Shown: one piece after another, positions 26,703 to 35,930 of the stretch
Layout of the letters: every line of letters begins with the position of its first letter
How positions within the stretch are numbered: the first letter of the stretch is position 1
Assembly (NCBI GenBank): GCA_900553835.1
Contig: USFF01000003.1
Span: 1 to 64,000 of the forward strand
Direction of reading: 5' to 3'
Origin: an uncultured Mycoplasmatota bacterium
Lineage (GTDB): Bacteria > Bacillota_I > Bacilli_A > RF39 > UBA660
Length of the DNA: 64,000 nt
Notes under the pieces: generated by a model
What the model was told of the DNA's origin: nothing
The model's input: the letters and a program-made list of their open reading frames with translations, nothing else
Databases searched by the model: none
Made by a program: the position numbers and the translations under genes

Positions 26703-27281
26703 ATGAAAGTTAGAGTTGGAGTGAGTAATAGACATGTTCATCTTTGTGAGAAAGATTTTAAAATTCTTTTTGAAAATGAAGATTTTTATAGCATAAAAGA
26801 TTTAAGTCAAAAGGGTGAATTTGCATCTAATTTAATGGCAGATGTTAAAACAAACAAAGGAACTTTACATAATGTTAGAGTAATAGGACCTTTACGAGAA
26901 GTTTCACAAATTGAAATTAGCAAGACAGATGCTTATGTTTTAGGAATTAACCCTCCAGTTAGAATGAGTGGTAATTTAGATAATTCTAGTTTGGTTACTT
27001 TAGTTAATGGAGAAAATGAAGTAAATGAGGTCTCTTGTATTTTAGCACATAGGCATATTCATGCAAATGAAGATGATATCAAGAAATATGGACTAGATAT
27101 TAATAAGAAATACTCTTTAAAAGTAGATGGAGTCAGAGGCGGAATACTTGATAATGTATTAGTTAAAGTGAAAGATAATTATACTTTAGAAGTTCATATT
27201 GATACTGATGAAGCTAATGCTTTTAATCTTAATAATGGAGATTATGTGGAAATTATGGAAGGGGATAATTTAAATGGATAA
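26703..27281 (+). CDS. pduL: PduL-type phosphate acyltransferase (phosphotransacetylase)
   Basis: Converts acyl-CoA and phosphate to acyl phosphate plus CoA. 192 aa with the two zinc/His motifs of the family, VSNRHVHL (about 7-14) and AHRHIHA (about 115-121), and a third conserved motif HIDTDEANAF. No encapsulation peptide or microcompartment genes are nearby, so a housekeeping acetate role, replacing Pta, is likely. The ATG at 26703 is chosen because the upstream GTGs fall in the GGTGA SD. It overlaps prfB by 8 nt. Confidence 0.93.
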   Translation: MKVRVGVSNRHVHLCEKDFKILFENEDFYSIKDLSQKGEFASNLMADVKTNKGTLHNVRVIGPLREVSQIEISKTDAYVLGINPPVRMSGNLDNSSLVTLVNGENEVNEVSCILAHRHIHANEDDIKKYGLDINKKYSLKVDGVRGGILDNVLVKVKDNYTLEVHIDTDEANAFNLNNGDYVEIMEGDNLNG

Positions 27282-28354
27282 GAAAGATATCATTAAAGAA
27301 TTTAATAGTTTTAAGACCGATATAACTAGTCTTGGGAGGGGTCTTTGACTACGAAAGTAAGTTATGTTTAATAGATAAGTTAGAAAACACTACTAAGGAA
27401 GAAAATTTTTGGAGTAGAAGTGATAATCAAGAAATTATGGAGAAACTTTCTAGTTTAAAGAGTGATATAGAACTTTTTTCTAAAACTAAGAAATTAATAG
27501 ATGATGATCTTGAACTTCTTGGTATGGAACTTACTTCAGACGATTTAAGTGTTATTAGTAATGATTTAAATGTTGTTAGAGATAATATTAAAGATTTAAG
27601 GCTTGTTATTCTTCTTTCTGGTGAATATGATAAGAATGGCGCTTATGTTGAGATACATAGCGGAGCAGGGGGGACAGAGAGTAATGACTGGGCCAATATG
27701 CTTTATAGGATGTATTTAAGATATTTTGATAGGAAAGGGTATAAGTATAGCATTATTAGTGAAAGTCCTGGAGAAGAAGTTGGTATAAAAGGTGCGATTA
27801 TAGATGTAAGCACTCCTAATGCGTTTGGTTATTTAAAAGGAGAAACTGGTGTGCATAGGCTAGTAAGAATTAGCCCGTTTGACTCTAATAAAAGGAGGCA
27901 TACCTCGTTTGCAAGTGTGTTAGTTACTCCTAAAATAGACACTAATATTGAAGTGGATATTAAAGATGAGGATTTGAAAATTGATGTTTATCGTTCTTCT
28001 GGTGCCGGAGGGCAGAGTGTTAATACTACAGATTCTGCTGTTAGAATTACTCATTTACCAACAAAAATAGTTGTTACTTGTCAAAATGAGAGAAGTCAAA
28101 TAAAGAACAAGGAGAAAGCTTTAGAAATTTTAAAGAGTAAACTTTATTTACTTGAAAAGGAAAGTCTTGATAAGAAAATAAACGATTTAAAGGGTAGTGT
28201 TATGGATGTTAATTTTGGTAGTCAGATAAGAAATTATGTTATGCATCCATATTCTTCAGTAAAGGATCTTAGAACGAATTATGAAACTAGTGATGTTTAC
28301 GGAGTTTTAGATGGTAAATTAGACGAAATAATAGAGAGTTATCTTACTTTTTAA
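27274..28354 (+). CDS. prfB: Peptide chain release factor 2, +1 programmed frameshift
   Basis: Terminates translation at UAA and UGA. The first 24 codons (27274-27345) end in CTT followed by an in-frame TGA (27346-27348); reading continues in the +1 frame at GAC (27347 on) to 28354, giving about 360 aa. The catalytic GGQ is in SSGAGGQSVNTTDSA. It follows pduL with an 8-nt overlap. The site is functional only if UGA is a true stop, which supports the standard code. Confidence 0.97.
27334..27349 (+). promoter_or_regulatory. RF2 autoregulatory frameshift site
   Basis: GGGAGGGGTCTTTGAC: an SD-like AGGGG, then CTT-T-GAC with in-frame TGA (27346-27348). This is the classical RF2 site; low RF2 favours the +1 shift. 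Confidence 0.96.
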
Positions 28355-28362
28355 CTCTCTAT
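28331..28362. terminator. Bidirectional terminator over the prfB stop
   Basis: An 11-bp stem (28331-28341 with 28352-28362) and a 10-nt loop, built from the last codons of two convergent genes. Confidence 0.7.
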
Positions 28363-29061
28363 TTCTTTTATAATTTGATTTGCTATGTATTTGTAACCAT
28401 GTAAACTAGGAAAGGCATTATTTTGATTTGGCATATACAAAGGATTGTTTTTGAATTCATCATTTATTTCTATATATTTTATGTTATATTCTTCTTCTAT
28501 ACTTTTATATAAAGCATCTATGTAATTAAATATGTTGTCTAAATTGTTTTCATTTTCTTCGGTTATTTTTATAGGATTATAGTATCCAACTATATAAATC
28601 TTTTTTTTCGTTATTTTTCTTATTTCTTTTAAGAGAAGAGTGATGTTTTCATATAAACTATCTATGTTTTTGCACTCTAATTCTTTTAAACTGTACGTAC
28701 TTCTTAATTTGCTAAATAATTCTTCTGTTCCTATTGAAAGTGTTATAATGTCTGCTTTTTTTAGTGCTTGAGCAAGATTTTTACTAGAGTAGGGACTAGG
28801 ATTTTTTATTTCTTCTATGAGGTCTTTTACTCTTAAGTCTTCTTTAATGTAATCTTTGTTTAATTCGGCATTTTTGTGATTTTGTTTTATGTAGTCATAA
28901 ACATAATCAGTATAGGAAGAGTCATATGTGTCAAAGGGTGTGTGACCTTTAGCTAGATCGTCTCCAATTGATAAGTAATTGAAAGTACTATTTTCTGTAA
29001 TTTTATAAACTATTAGAATAGGGACTATGGAAAGAAAAAATATTATGAGTTTCTTTTTCAT
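28351..29061 (-). CDS. SGNH/GDSL-hydrolase-like exported protein with degenerate active site
   Basis: 236 aa. N-terminal TM/signal helix (about 3-20), then an SGNH-like fold. Block I reads SIGDDLAKG where GDSL is expected, so the nucleophilic Ser is Asp. Block III reads SIGTEEL in place of GxND. Block V reads PSLHGY, keeping the His but not the Asp three residues before it. It probably does not act as an ordinary esterase; a binding or altered role is inferred. Its stop overlaps the convergent prfB stop by 4 nt. Confidence 0.75.
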   Translation of the reverse strand: MKKKLIIFFLSIVPILIVYKITENSTFNYLSIGDDLAKGHTPFDTYDSSYTDYVYDYIKQNHKNAELNKDYIKEDLRVKDLIEEIKNPSPYSSKNLAQALKKADIITLSIGTEELFSKLRSTYSLKELECKNIDSLYENITLLLKEIRKITKKKIYIVGYYNPIKITEENENNLDNIFNYIDALYKSIEEEYNIKYIEINDEFKNNPLYMPNQNNAFPSLHGYKYIANQIIKEIES

Positions 29062-29083
29062 AGAAAATCCTCCTCATAATATT

Positions 29084-30334
29084 TTACTCGACTATTTTTA
29101 TTTTAGCACCAACATTTTGCAATTTTTCTACTATGTCTTCATAACCTCTTAAGAGCAAAGTGATGTTATCTAAATATGTTGTTCCATCTGCGATTAAAGC
29201 CGCTAAAACAAGGGCAGCTCCTCCTCTTAAGTCAGGAATATATAATTCTTTTCCTTTTAATTCTACTGGACCATGTATTGTTAATACATTATCTTTTATT
29301 TTCATGTTACCACCCATAGTATTTATGAGCTCGGCACTTTTAAATCTGGATTCATATATGGTTTCTGTTACTGTAGATATACCGTTTGCTTTTGCTAGTA
29401 ATACAGTGAATACTTGCTGCATATCTGTTGGAAAGCCTGGAAATACTTCGGTTTTGATATCTGTTGTTTGTAGATTTTTGCATTTTGAAATTGTTATTTC
29501 ATCATTTTGTATTTTAAACTTTACACCACACTCACTTAGTTTAGTTAATACAGAGTTTATATGATCTTTTATAAAGCCCTTTATTTTTAAGTCTTTACCT
29601 ACTAAAGCTCCTAAAACTATATAAGTAGATGCTTCTATTCTATCTGGAAATACTTCAGTAGAACCATTATCTAATATTTCACTTCCTTCTATAATTATTG
29701 TGTTTGTACCAGCGCCTGTTATTTTAGCTCCCATTGATATTAAGAATGATGCTACATTTACTATTTCTGGTTCTCTTGCAGCATTCTCAATTATTGTTGT
29801 ACCTTCAGCATAAGAACTTGCTAGCATTAAGTTAATTGTTGCACCAACACTTGGAAAGTCAAGGTATATTCTAGCACCATGAAGTTTTTCTGCAGTTATT
29901 ATGTATTTGTTTTTTATTATTTCTACATTAGCGCCTAATGCTTTAAAACCTTTTATATGTAGGTCAATTGGCCTTGCTCCTATATGACAACCACCAGGAA
30001 AAGATATTTCTACTTTTTTAAATCTTGCTAGTAGTGAACCCATGAAATAGTATGATGCTCTCATTTGCTCTGATAATTCTTCTGGAATAGGTGTATTTTT
30101 AAGATTAGCTGTGTTTATTTCTAAAGCATTATCGTTTATTTTATAGTCACAATTTAGTATTTTAAGTATTTTTATTAGATATTCTATATCCCTAATTTTT
30201 GGAACGTTATATATTTTTGAACTATTCTTACAAAGTAAAGCAGCAGGCAATAAAGCAACTGCACTGTTTTTCGCACCACTTACGTTAATCGTCCCTGTAA
30301 GACAATTATTTCCTTCTATTTTTAATTTAGACAT
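29084..30334 (-). CDS. murA: UDP-N-acetylglucosamine 1-carboxyvinyltransferase
   Basis: First committed step of peptidoglycan synthesis: transfers enolpyruvate from PEP to UDP-GlcNAc. 416 aa, normal length. The fosfomycin-target Cys116 is present in PGGCHIGARPIDLH; the N-terminal SGAKNSAVALLPA loop and KS-region (RFKSAELINTMG) are typical. GGAGG lies before the ATG. Lies 22 bp after the SGNH-like gene start region in the same direction. Confidence 0.97.
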   Translation of the reverse strand: MSKLKIEGNNCLTGTINVSGAKNSAVALLPAALLCKNSSKIYNVPKIRDIEYLIKILKILNCDYKINDNALEINTANLKNTPIPEELSEQMRASYYFMGSLLARFKKVEISFPGGCHIGARPIDLHIKGFKALGANVEIIKNKYIITAEKLHGARIYLDFPSVGATINLMLASSYAEGTTIIENAAREPEIVNVASFLISMGAKITGAGTNTIIIEGSEILDNGSTEVFPDRIEASTYIVLGALVGKDLKIKGFIKDHINSVLTKLSECGVKFKIQNDEITISKCKNLQTTDIKTEVFPGFPTDMQQVFTVLLAKANGISTVTETIYESRFKSAELINTMGGNMKIKDNVLTIHGPVELKGKELYIPDLRGGAALVLAALIADGTTYLDNITLLLRGYEDIVEKLQNVGAKIKIVE

Positions 30335-30402
30335 TTTTCCTCCTATATGGAATCTTCCATTTATAATATAAGTTTTTTATTAAGTTTAGTCAAGTGTTTT
30401 GT

Positions 30403-30936
30403 TTAAGGTTTACATATGAGGTAGACAATAAAAGTTATTAAAATAATGATACTTGTTATTTTTGAGTATATTTTTGCTTTTTTGTTTATGTATTTTCCTA
30501 ATGTGAAACCAATGTATGTAAATGTCCCACTTAGGAGCATAAATATGACACCTGATAATAGAATTTTATTTGTTATGCAGCTTAGTCCCAAACCCAAAGT
30601 GAAGCTGTCTAGTGAGACTAAAAATGAAAAGACAATAGTATTTATTAGAGTTAATTCATATTCTTTTGTTTCTTCTTTTATACTTTTTATTGTTTCAATT
30701 AATATTAACGATAAAACTAATATGAGTACTATTTTAGAGTTTATTTTAATATATTCGTTTATGATAAAACCTATTTTATTTCCTATTAAAGGCATTATTA
30801 AATGAAAAATACCTACGGTTAGTGACGTAAGTATGCTTTCTTTTTTTTCCACTTTTAAAAGCCCATATGCTAGGCTTAAAGTGAATGCATCTAAACTTAA
30901 TGTTATTCCAAGTGTTATTATTTTTAATATTTCCAA
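30403..30936 (-). CDS. MntP/YtaF-type membrane protein, putative manganese efflux
   Basis: 177 aa, six predicted TM helices, with the duplicated SLDAFTLSLAYG (about 14-25) and SLDSFTLGLGLS (about 110-121) motifs whose Asp residues line the metal path in the MntP superfamily. MntP exports Mn(II); the sporulation-linked YtaF belongs to the same superfamily and cannot be excluded. The TTG at 30936 is proposed as start, 4 nt after GGTGAC; the GTG at 30945 lies inside that SD. Confidence 0.82.
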   Translation of the reverse strand: MEILKIITLGITLSLDAFTLSLAYGLLKVEKKESILTSLTVGIFHLIMPLIGNKIGFIINEYIKINSKIVLILVLSLILIETIKSIKEETKEYELTLINTIVFSFLVSLDSFTLGLGLSCITNKILLSGVIFMLLSGTFTYIGFTLGKYINKKAKIYSKITSIIILITFIVYLICKP

Positions 30937-30941
30937 CTTAG

Positions 30942-30958
30942 TCACCCATTAAATTATA
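30942..30958 (-). promoter_or_regulatory. Compact promoter/SD of the mntP-like gene
   Basis: Minus strand: TATAAT (30953-30958), 6 nt, GGTGA (30942-30946), 5 nt, TTG 30936. The leader is far too short for a yybP-ykoY manganese riboswitch. Confidence 0.55.
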
Positions 30959-30981
30959 GTTTTTTTCTTTAAAATTATGAG

Positions 30982-31500
30982 TTAAAATATTTTGTCTATT
31001 ATTTCTTTTATGAAAAATTTGTATTCTACATCATCGGTTTCTTCTGCTTCCATTAAGCACAATGGAGGAAAAAGAACACACCAGTAATTGTCTCCACTAC
31101 CAGAACCTATTTTTACTACCATGGATTCATATTCTCCTGCTCCATATTTTACTCCCTTATATATTTTTTCTGGAAAATAGTTTGTCCCATAATTTATTTT
31201 AAAATCCATATTATAATTATTTTCTTTAAATACTTCTGATACTTTGTTTTCTACTAGATTTATATTTTCTTTTATACTTGTTCTTGCTTCATTTATTGTT
31301 TTTGATTTTTCTATTTCTTTTATTACACCGTCAATAGAAGTTTTTACCTGTTCTTTTATGTATAAATCTTTCGGTGCATTACTATTTGGTATTATTCTAA
31401 ATCTTACTGAATTTTTTGGTACAATTACATATTCTTCTTTCGTGTTTACTACTGAGTATACTATGGTTATTAATGCAAGCACTATTATGATTTTTTTCAT
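30982..31500 (-). CDS. spoIIR: Stage II sporulation protein R
   Basis: Forespore-made, exported signal that triggers SpoIIGA to process pro-sigma-E in the mother cell. 172 aa with an N-terminal export helix (about 2-17). Diagnostic motifs are VRFRIIPNSNAPKDLYIKE, FPEKIYKGVKYGAGEYES and NYWCVLFPPLC. It lies next to prmC-prfA, as in many spore formers. Its SD (AGAAAGG, 31512-31518) is 11 nt from the ATG and lies in the hairpin that would terminate prmC transcripts. Confidence 0.94.
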   Translation of the reverse strand: MKKIIIVLALITIVYSVVNTKEEYVIVPKNSVRFRIIPNSNAPKDLYIKEQVKTSIDGVIKEIEKSKTINEARTSIKENINLVENKVSEVFKENNYNMDFKINYGTNYFPEKIYKGVKYGAGEYESMVVKIGSGSGDNYWCVLFPPLCLMEAEETDDVEYKFFIKEIIDKIF

Positions 31501-31504
31501 TTAA

Positions 31505-31537
31505 AAACCAACCTTTCTACTAAATATTGGTTGGTTT
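31505..31537 (-). terminator. Terminator/SD-sequestering hairpin between prmC and spoIIR
   Basis: A 9-bp stem, AAACCAACC (31529-31537, minus strand) with GGTTGGTTT (31505-31513), followed by TTTTT and the spoIIR ATG. The SD of spoIIR is in the loop and 3' arm. Confidence 0.7.
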
Positions 31538-31546
31538 AGTTTGTTT

Positions 31547-32269
31547 TTATTCACTATAAATAAATAGATATCTTGTTTTTTCAGCTAAATCTTTTTCAAA
31601 TTTGTATTTAATACTGCTATCAAAGTATTTTTTTATTAGTTTTGTTAAATCTTCTTCACTTTTTTCATTAATTTCTAGCGCAATTAGATATTTTTTATTA
31701 GTGTATTTATGTATAGATTTAAATATTTTTTCTATATGGTCTAGGCCTTTTTCTCCACTATAAAGGGCTAGCACAGGTTCTTTAAGTACATTTGTTGGTA
31801 GTTTTTCACTTATCGTTACATATGGTGGATTACTAATTATGACATCATATTTATCATTTATTTTTTTAAATAGATTACTTTTTATAAGTTTAACATTTAA
31901 GTTTAACTCTTTTTTATTTTTTCTTGCTACTTTTAAAGCTTTTGATGATATGTCAGACATTGTAATAGTGCTTTCTGGTAATTCTTTTTTTAGAGTTAAA
32001 CCTATTGCTCCACTTCCTGTACATAAGTCTAATATTTTAGGGTTTGTGAAGTTTAATTTTGCGATATATTTAAGAGTTTTTTCTACTAGATATTCAGTTT
32101 CATACCTTGGAATTAAAACATTTTTATTTACATTTATTTTTAAACCATAGAAGTTTACATATCCAATTATGTATTGAACAGGATAGTCATTTTCTATTTT
32201 TTTAATGTTCTTCTTAGTAAATTTATTTAGTTTTATTAATTCTTCTTTGTCTAAGTTATTAATTTTCAC
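31547..32269 (-). CDS. prmC: Release factor glutamine methyltransferase, short form
   Basis: N5-methylates the Gln of the GGQ motif in RF1 and RF2. 240 aa: SAM motif ILDLCTGSGAIG and catalytic NPPY (SNPPYVTISE) intact. The N-terminal helical domain that contacts the release factor is largely missing: the PVQYIIGYVNFYG segment starts near residue 30, versus near 68 in B. subtilis. The start is a GTG at 32269 with a weak SD (AGAAAG), overlapping prfA by 11 nt, so expression depends on coupling. Confidence 0.93.
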   Translation of the reverse strand: MKINNLDKEELIKLNKFTKKNIKKIENDYPVQYIIGYVNFYGLKINVNKNVLIPRYETEYLVEKTLKYIAKLNFTNPKILDLCTGSGAIGLTLKKELPESTITMSDISSKALKVARKNKKELNLNVKLIKSNLFKKINDKYDVIISNPPYVTISEKLPTNVLKEPVLALYSGEKGLDHIEKIFKSIHKYTNKKYLIALEINEKSEEDLTKLIKKYFDSSIKYKFEKDLAEKTRYLFIYSE

Positions 32270-33323
32270 TTTCTATACCCATTTTTAGTTTTTGATCTTC
32301 TGTTATTAAAGCTTCAATAACTTCTTCTAGATTACCTTCCATTACTTTGTCTAAGTGCATTATTGTGAAGTTTATTCTGTGGTCTGTTAGTCTGTTTTGT
32401 GGATAGTTATATGTTCTTATTTTTTCAGATCTATCTCCAGTACCTATTTTTGCTTTCCTGTTTTCTCCTAGTTCTTTTTCTTGTTCTTGCTGTTTAAGGT
32501 CATATAATCTTGATTTTAGTATAGTTAATGCTCTTTCTTTGTTTTTTATTTGACTTCTTTCTACTTGGCAGTACACCATTAATCCTGTTGGTATGTGTGT
32601 TACTCTTACTGCAGAGTCTGTCGTGTTTACACATTGTCCACCAGCACCTGAGGAACGGCATACATCAATTTTTAAATCTTTATCTAATAATTCTACTTCT
32701 ATGTCTTCTTGTTCCGGCATTACTAAAACTGTTGCAGTAGATGTGTGTACTCTTCCTTGTGTTTCTGTTGCAGGTACTCTTTGTACTCTATGGGAACCAC
32801 TTTCATATTTTAATTTAGAGTATACGTTATCTCCTGAAAGTATAAATTCTATTCCAGCAAATCCACCAGCTTCTCCAGGAACTTCATTTGTTATTTCTAA
32901 TTTCCATCCCATTTTTTCTGCATATTTTGAGTACATTCTGAATAAGTCACCGGCAAAGATGTTCGCTTCATCTCCTCCAGCTGCACCTCTTATTTCCATG
33001 ATAACATTTTTTTCGTCATTAGGATCTTTGGGAAGCAAAAGAATTTTTATTTCTTCTTCTAATTTTTCTTTTTTTATATTTAAATTTTCTAATTCTTCAT
33101 GTGCGAATTCGCTTAGTTCTTTGTCATGAATCATTTCTTTAGCTGCTTCTATATCACTTAGTACTCTTTTATATTCTTCAGCTTTTACTACAGTTTCTTC
33201 TAAATTTGTTTTTTCTTTAGAAACTTCTTTCATTTTTTTGAAATCATTATATATTTCTGGTTTTGTTAATTCTTCTTCTAAGTATTTATATCTATTTATT
33301 ATTATATTTAATCTTTCTATCAT
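32259..33323 (-). CDS. prfA: Peptide chain release factor 1
   Basis: Terminates translation at UAA and UAG. 354 aa; the GGQ motif is in SSGAGGQCVNTTDSA, and the codon-recognition region follows standard RF1 spacing. SD GAAAGGAAG lies before the ATG. Followed by prmC and spoIIR. Confidence 0.97.
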   Translation of the reverse strand: MIERLNIIINRYKYLEEELTKPEIYNDFKKMKEVSKEKTNLEETVVKAEEYKRVLSDIEAAKEMIHDKELSEFAHEELENLNIKKEKLEEEIKILLLPKDPNDEKNVIMEIRGAAGGDEANIFAGDLFRMYSKYAEKMGWKLEITNEVPGEAGGFAGIEFILSGDNVYSKLKYESGSHRVQRVPATETQGRVHTSTATVLVMPEQEDIEVELLDKDLKIDVCRSSGAGGQCVNTTDSAVRVTHIPTGLMVYCQVERSQIKNKERALTILKSRLYDLKQQEQEKELGENRKAKIGTGDRSEKIRTYNYPQNRLTDHRINFTIMHLDKVMEGNLEEVIEALITEDQKLKMGIESEN

Positions 33324-33364
33324 TTTCAGCTTCCTTTCTTTAAATAATTATTAAAATTATTTAG

Positions 33365-33799
33365 CTAAAGGTCAGAGTCCATCTCATCATCAATTACTAC
33401 TAAATCTTTGTATTCGTCTTCCGCTTCGTCATCGTCACTTTCTTTAGTTTCATCAATGTACATATCTTCTTCTATTTCTTCATTTCTTTCTTCTTCTATT
33501 TCATCTGTTAAGTCTTCTTCGTCATCTAAATCAGTTAGTTCTATTTTTGCAGTGTGGTTTTCTCTTAGATCCCAATATCCGCCTTCTAACTGAATAAATC
33601 TTTTTTCAGTTGATAATAGACTAAAGAAGTCAGCTAAATGATTTTCAGCTTCCTCTTTGTTTAATTTTAACTGATCAATTACTTCATTAAATAAATCAAG
33701 TAATTTCATTTTTTTTCCTTTTTCTTTTAGGATTACATATGCTATATCATCATATGACATAGTTTCAATTTGTTCTTCACTTATACTTTTTAATTTCAT
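33365..33799 (-). CDS. rpoE: DNA-directed RNA polymerase delta subunit
   Basis: Increases RNA polymerase recycling and sensitivity to initiating nucleotide. 144 aa. The N-terminal HARE-like winged domain (about 1-85) contains the KMKLLDLFNEV and GGYWDLR segments, and the C-terminal tail (about 90-144) is almost entirely Asp/Glu. This subunit is a mark of Bacilli. In B. subtilis rpoE is followed by pyrG; that neighbour is not here. Confidence 0.94.
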   Translation of the reverse strand: MKLKSISEEQIETMSYDDIAYVILKEKGKKMKLLDLFNEVIDQLKLNKEEAENHLADFFSLLSTEKRFIQLEGGYWDLRENHTAKIELTDLDDEEDLTDEIEEERNEEIEEDMYIDETKESDDDEAEDEYKDLVVIDDEMDSDL

Positions 33800-33958
33800 T
33801 TTACAATCATTCCTTTTCCACTAAAATTATACTGAATTTTTTCAATAAATCAAGTCATTTTGTTAATCTTTTTTATTATATTCATATTTATTGTAAATTA
33901 TATGTGTTTTTTACTTATATTTTTTTATATTTTTTTAATAATAATTGTAGGTGAATTT

Positions 33959-35899
33959 ATGAAAAGTAAGAGGTTAAAGATATTAATTTTGTGTTATAAA
34001 ATTTTTTGCTATTTTGTAATATTTATTTTTTTAGCACTTTTTGGATTTTATTTATATGCGTACATTACCCCTAAAATTGATGTACAAAGTAGCAATAGAA
34101 TTATTTTATATGATGACAGTGATGAAGTTTTTTACCAAAATACTGCCACTAGTTCTTGGGTTAGTTTAGATGAAATTAGTCCTTATGCTATTAAAGGAAT
34201 TGTGGATACAGAAGATAAAAACTTTTATAGTCATAATGGTTTTGATTATATGAGAATTATGAAAGCACTTTATAATGATATTAAAGCTGGTAATTTAAAG
34301 GAAGGCGCGAGTACAATTAGTCAGCAATATATTAAAAATTTGTTTTTGACTTTTGATAAGACTTGGGAAAGAAAACTAGAAGAGGCTTATCTTACTTTTG
34401 AACTTGAAGTTCATTATAATAAGAATGAGATCCTAGAAGGTTACATGAATACAATTAATTATGGGGCAGGTAATTATGGAATAGAAGAGGCAAGTCTTTA
34501 TTATTTTAATAAACATGCTAAAGATCTTACTCTTGCTGAAGCTTCTATTATAGTTGGTATTCCTAAAAATCCTACATATTATAATCCAGTTTATTATTAC
34601 GATAATGCTAAAGCTAGACAAAAAATAGTTTTAAATAGCATGTTTAATATGGGACATATTACTAAGGAAGAGATGGAAAATGCTTATAATGAAGAACTTT
34701 CTTTTTATGGTAAGAAGTCTAGTAATTTTATTGTTAGTTCGTTGTACTATAAAGATGCGGTTATGGATGAACTTAATTCAATAGATGAAATTCCTAAAAG
34801 TTTAATAGAAACTGGGGGTTTAAAGGTTTATACTTATCTAAATAGTGATGCACAGAGAAATTTAGAAAATATTATTTCTGAAGAAATGGAAAACACTGGC
34901 GAGTTAGAAGTAGGGGCTATGATAAGAAGTCCTAAAAATGGCGCAATTGTAGCTCTTATTGGTGGCACTAATTATAATGAGACAGAGTATAATAGAGTTA
35001 CAAAGGCTAAAAGGCAAGTTGGTTCTACTTTTAAACCTATTCTTTATTATTCTGCTTTAGAAAACGGAATGACTGCTACTAGTACTTTTGTAAGTGAAAA
35101 GACAACATTTTCTTTAGGGGAAGATGAGAGTTATTCTCCAAGTAATTTTGCTGATAAGTACGCTAATAAGTCTATAACTATGGCGGATGCTCTTGTACTT
35201 TCAGATAATATTTTTGCTGTTAAGACTCATTTGTTTCTTGGTACTGATAATTTAAAGAATACAGCAAAAAGAATGGGTATTAAAACAAGTCTACCTAGTA
35301 ATGCTAGTTTGGCTTTAGGTACTAGTGAAATTAATATGGTTGATTATAGTAATGCTTTTCAAACTCTTGCAAATTATGGAATTAGAAATAATCCTGTTTA
35401 TATAAAAAAAGTAACTGATTTAAATGACAATGTAATATATGAAGCTAAATATGAAGAGGAAAATGTTTTAGATAAGAGGTATGTATATATTTTAAATGAG
35501 ATGCTAACAAACTCTTATAATTATGACTATATTGACTATGCTTCACCAACACTTTTAAGTGTTAAAAATTTAATTAATCATAAGTATGCAGTTAAGTCAG
35601 GAACTACTGATACAGATTATTGGGTTGTTGGGTATAACCCAGAAGCTCTTGTTCTAGTCTGGAATGGTTATGATGATAATAGGTCGGTTGAAAAGGTTTC
35701 TTCAAAGATTACAAAGAAAATATGGGCTAGAAGTATAGAAGCTTATCTCGGAGAAAAAGAGAGTGCATGGTATAATATTCCTAGAGGAGTTACAGGTGCG
35801 ATTGTTAACCCAATAAGCGGAAGTACTACTGATTTAAGTGTAAAAGATCTTATGTTTTATGTTAAGGGAACTGAACCTGATTATGTTAAGGAATATTAA
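33959..35899 (+). CDS. Class A penicillin-binding protein (bifunctional)
   Basis: Polymerises and cross-links peptidoglycan. 646 aa. TM anchor (about 12-36), glycosyltransferase-51 domain with EDKNFYSHNGFD (about 82-93) and GASTISQQ, then a transpeptidase domain with SxxK (STFK, in RQVGSTFKP), SxN (SDN in LSDNIFAV) and KSGTT as the KTG box. Short for the class and without a C-terminal extension, so closest to PBP1a/PbpG-like forms. The ATG at 33959 follows GGTGA by 4 nt; the longer frame upstream is promoter sequence. Confidence 0.93.
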   Translation: MKSKRLKILILCYKIFCYFVIFIFLALFGFYLYAYITPKIDVQSSNRIILYDDSDEVFYQNTATSSWVSLDEISPYAIKGIVDTEDKNFYSHNGFDYMRIMKALYNDIKAGNLKEGASTISQQYIKNLFLTFDKTWERKLEEAYLTFELEVHYNKNEILEGYMNTINYGAGNYGIEEASLYYFNKHAKDLTLAEASIIVGIPKNPTYYNPVYYYDNAKARQKIVLNSMFNMGHITKEEMENAYNEELSFYGKKSSNFIVSSLYYKDAVMDELNSIDEIPKSLIETGGLKVYTYLNSDAQRNLENIISEEMENTGELEVGAMIRSPKNGAIVALIGGTNYNETEYNRVTKAKRQVGSTFKPILYYSALENGMTATSTFVSEKTTFSLGEDESYSPSNFADKYANKSITMADALVLSDNIFAVKTHLFLGTDNLKNTAKRMGIKTSLPSNASLALGTSEINMVDYSNAFQTLANYGIRNNPVYIKKVTDLNDNVIYEAKYEEENVLDKRYVYILNEMLTNSYNYDYIDYASPTLLSVKNLINHKYAVKSGTTDTDYWVVGYNPEALVLVWNGYDDNRSVEKVSSKITKKIWARSIEAYLGEKESAWYNIPRGVTGAIVNPISGSTTDLSVKDLMFYVKGTEPDYVKEY

Positions 35900-35930
35900 A
35901 AAGATTAAACGTTTATTTTGTTTAATCTTT
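35900..35930. terminator. Bidirectional terminator between the PBP gene and noc
   Basis: An 11-bp stem (35900-35910 with 35920-35930) and a 9-nt loop, just after the PBP stop and at the noc 3' end. Confidence 0.85.

Noticed and set aside
30946..30981. yybP-ykoY manganese riboswitch before the mntP-like gene
   Set aside because: The -10 box lies only a few bases before the SD, leaving no room for a riboswitch.
32593..33129. 178-codon plus-strand frame opposite prfA
   Set aside because: Antisense shadow of a strongly conserved gene; composition is that of reversed coding sequence and there is no SD.
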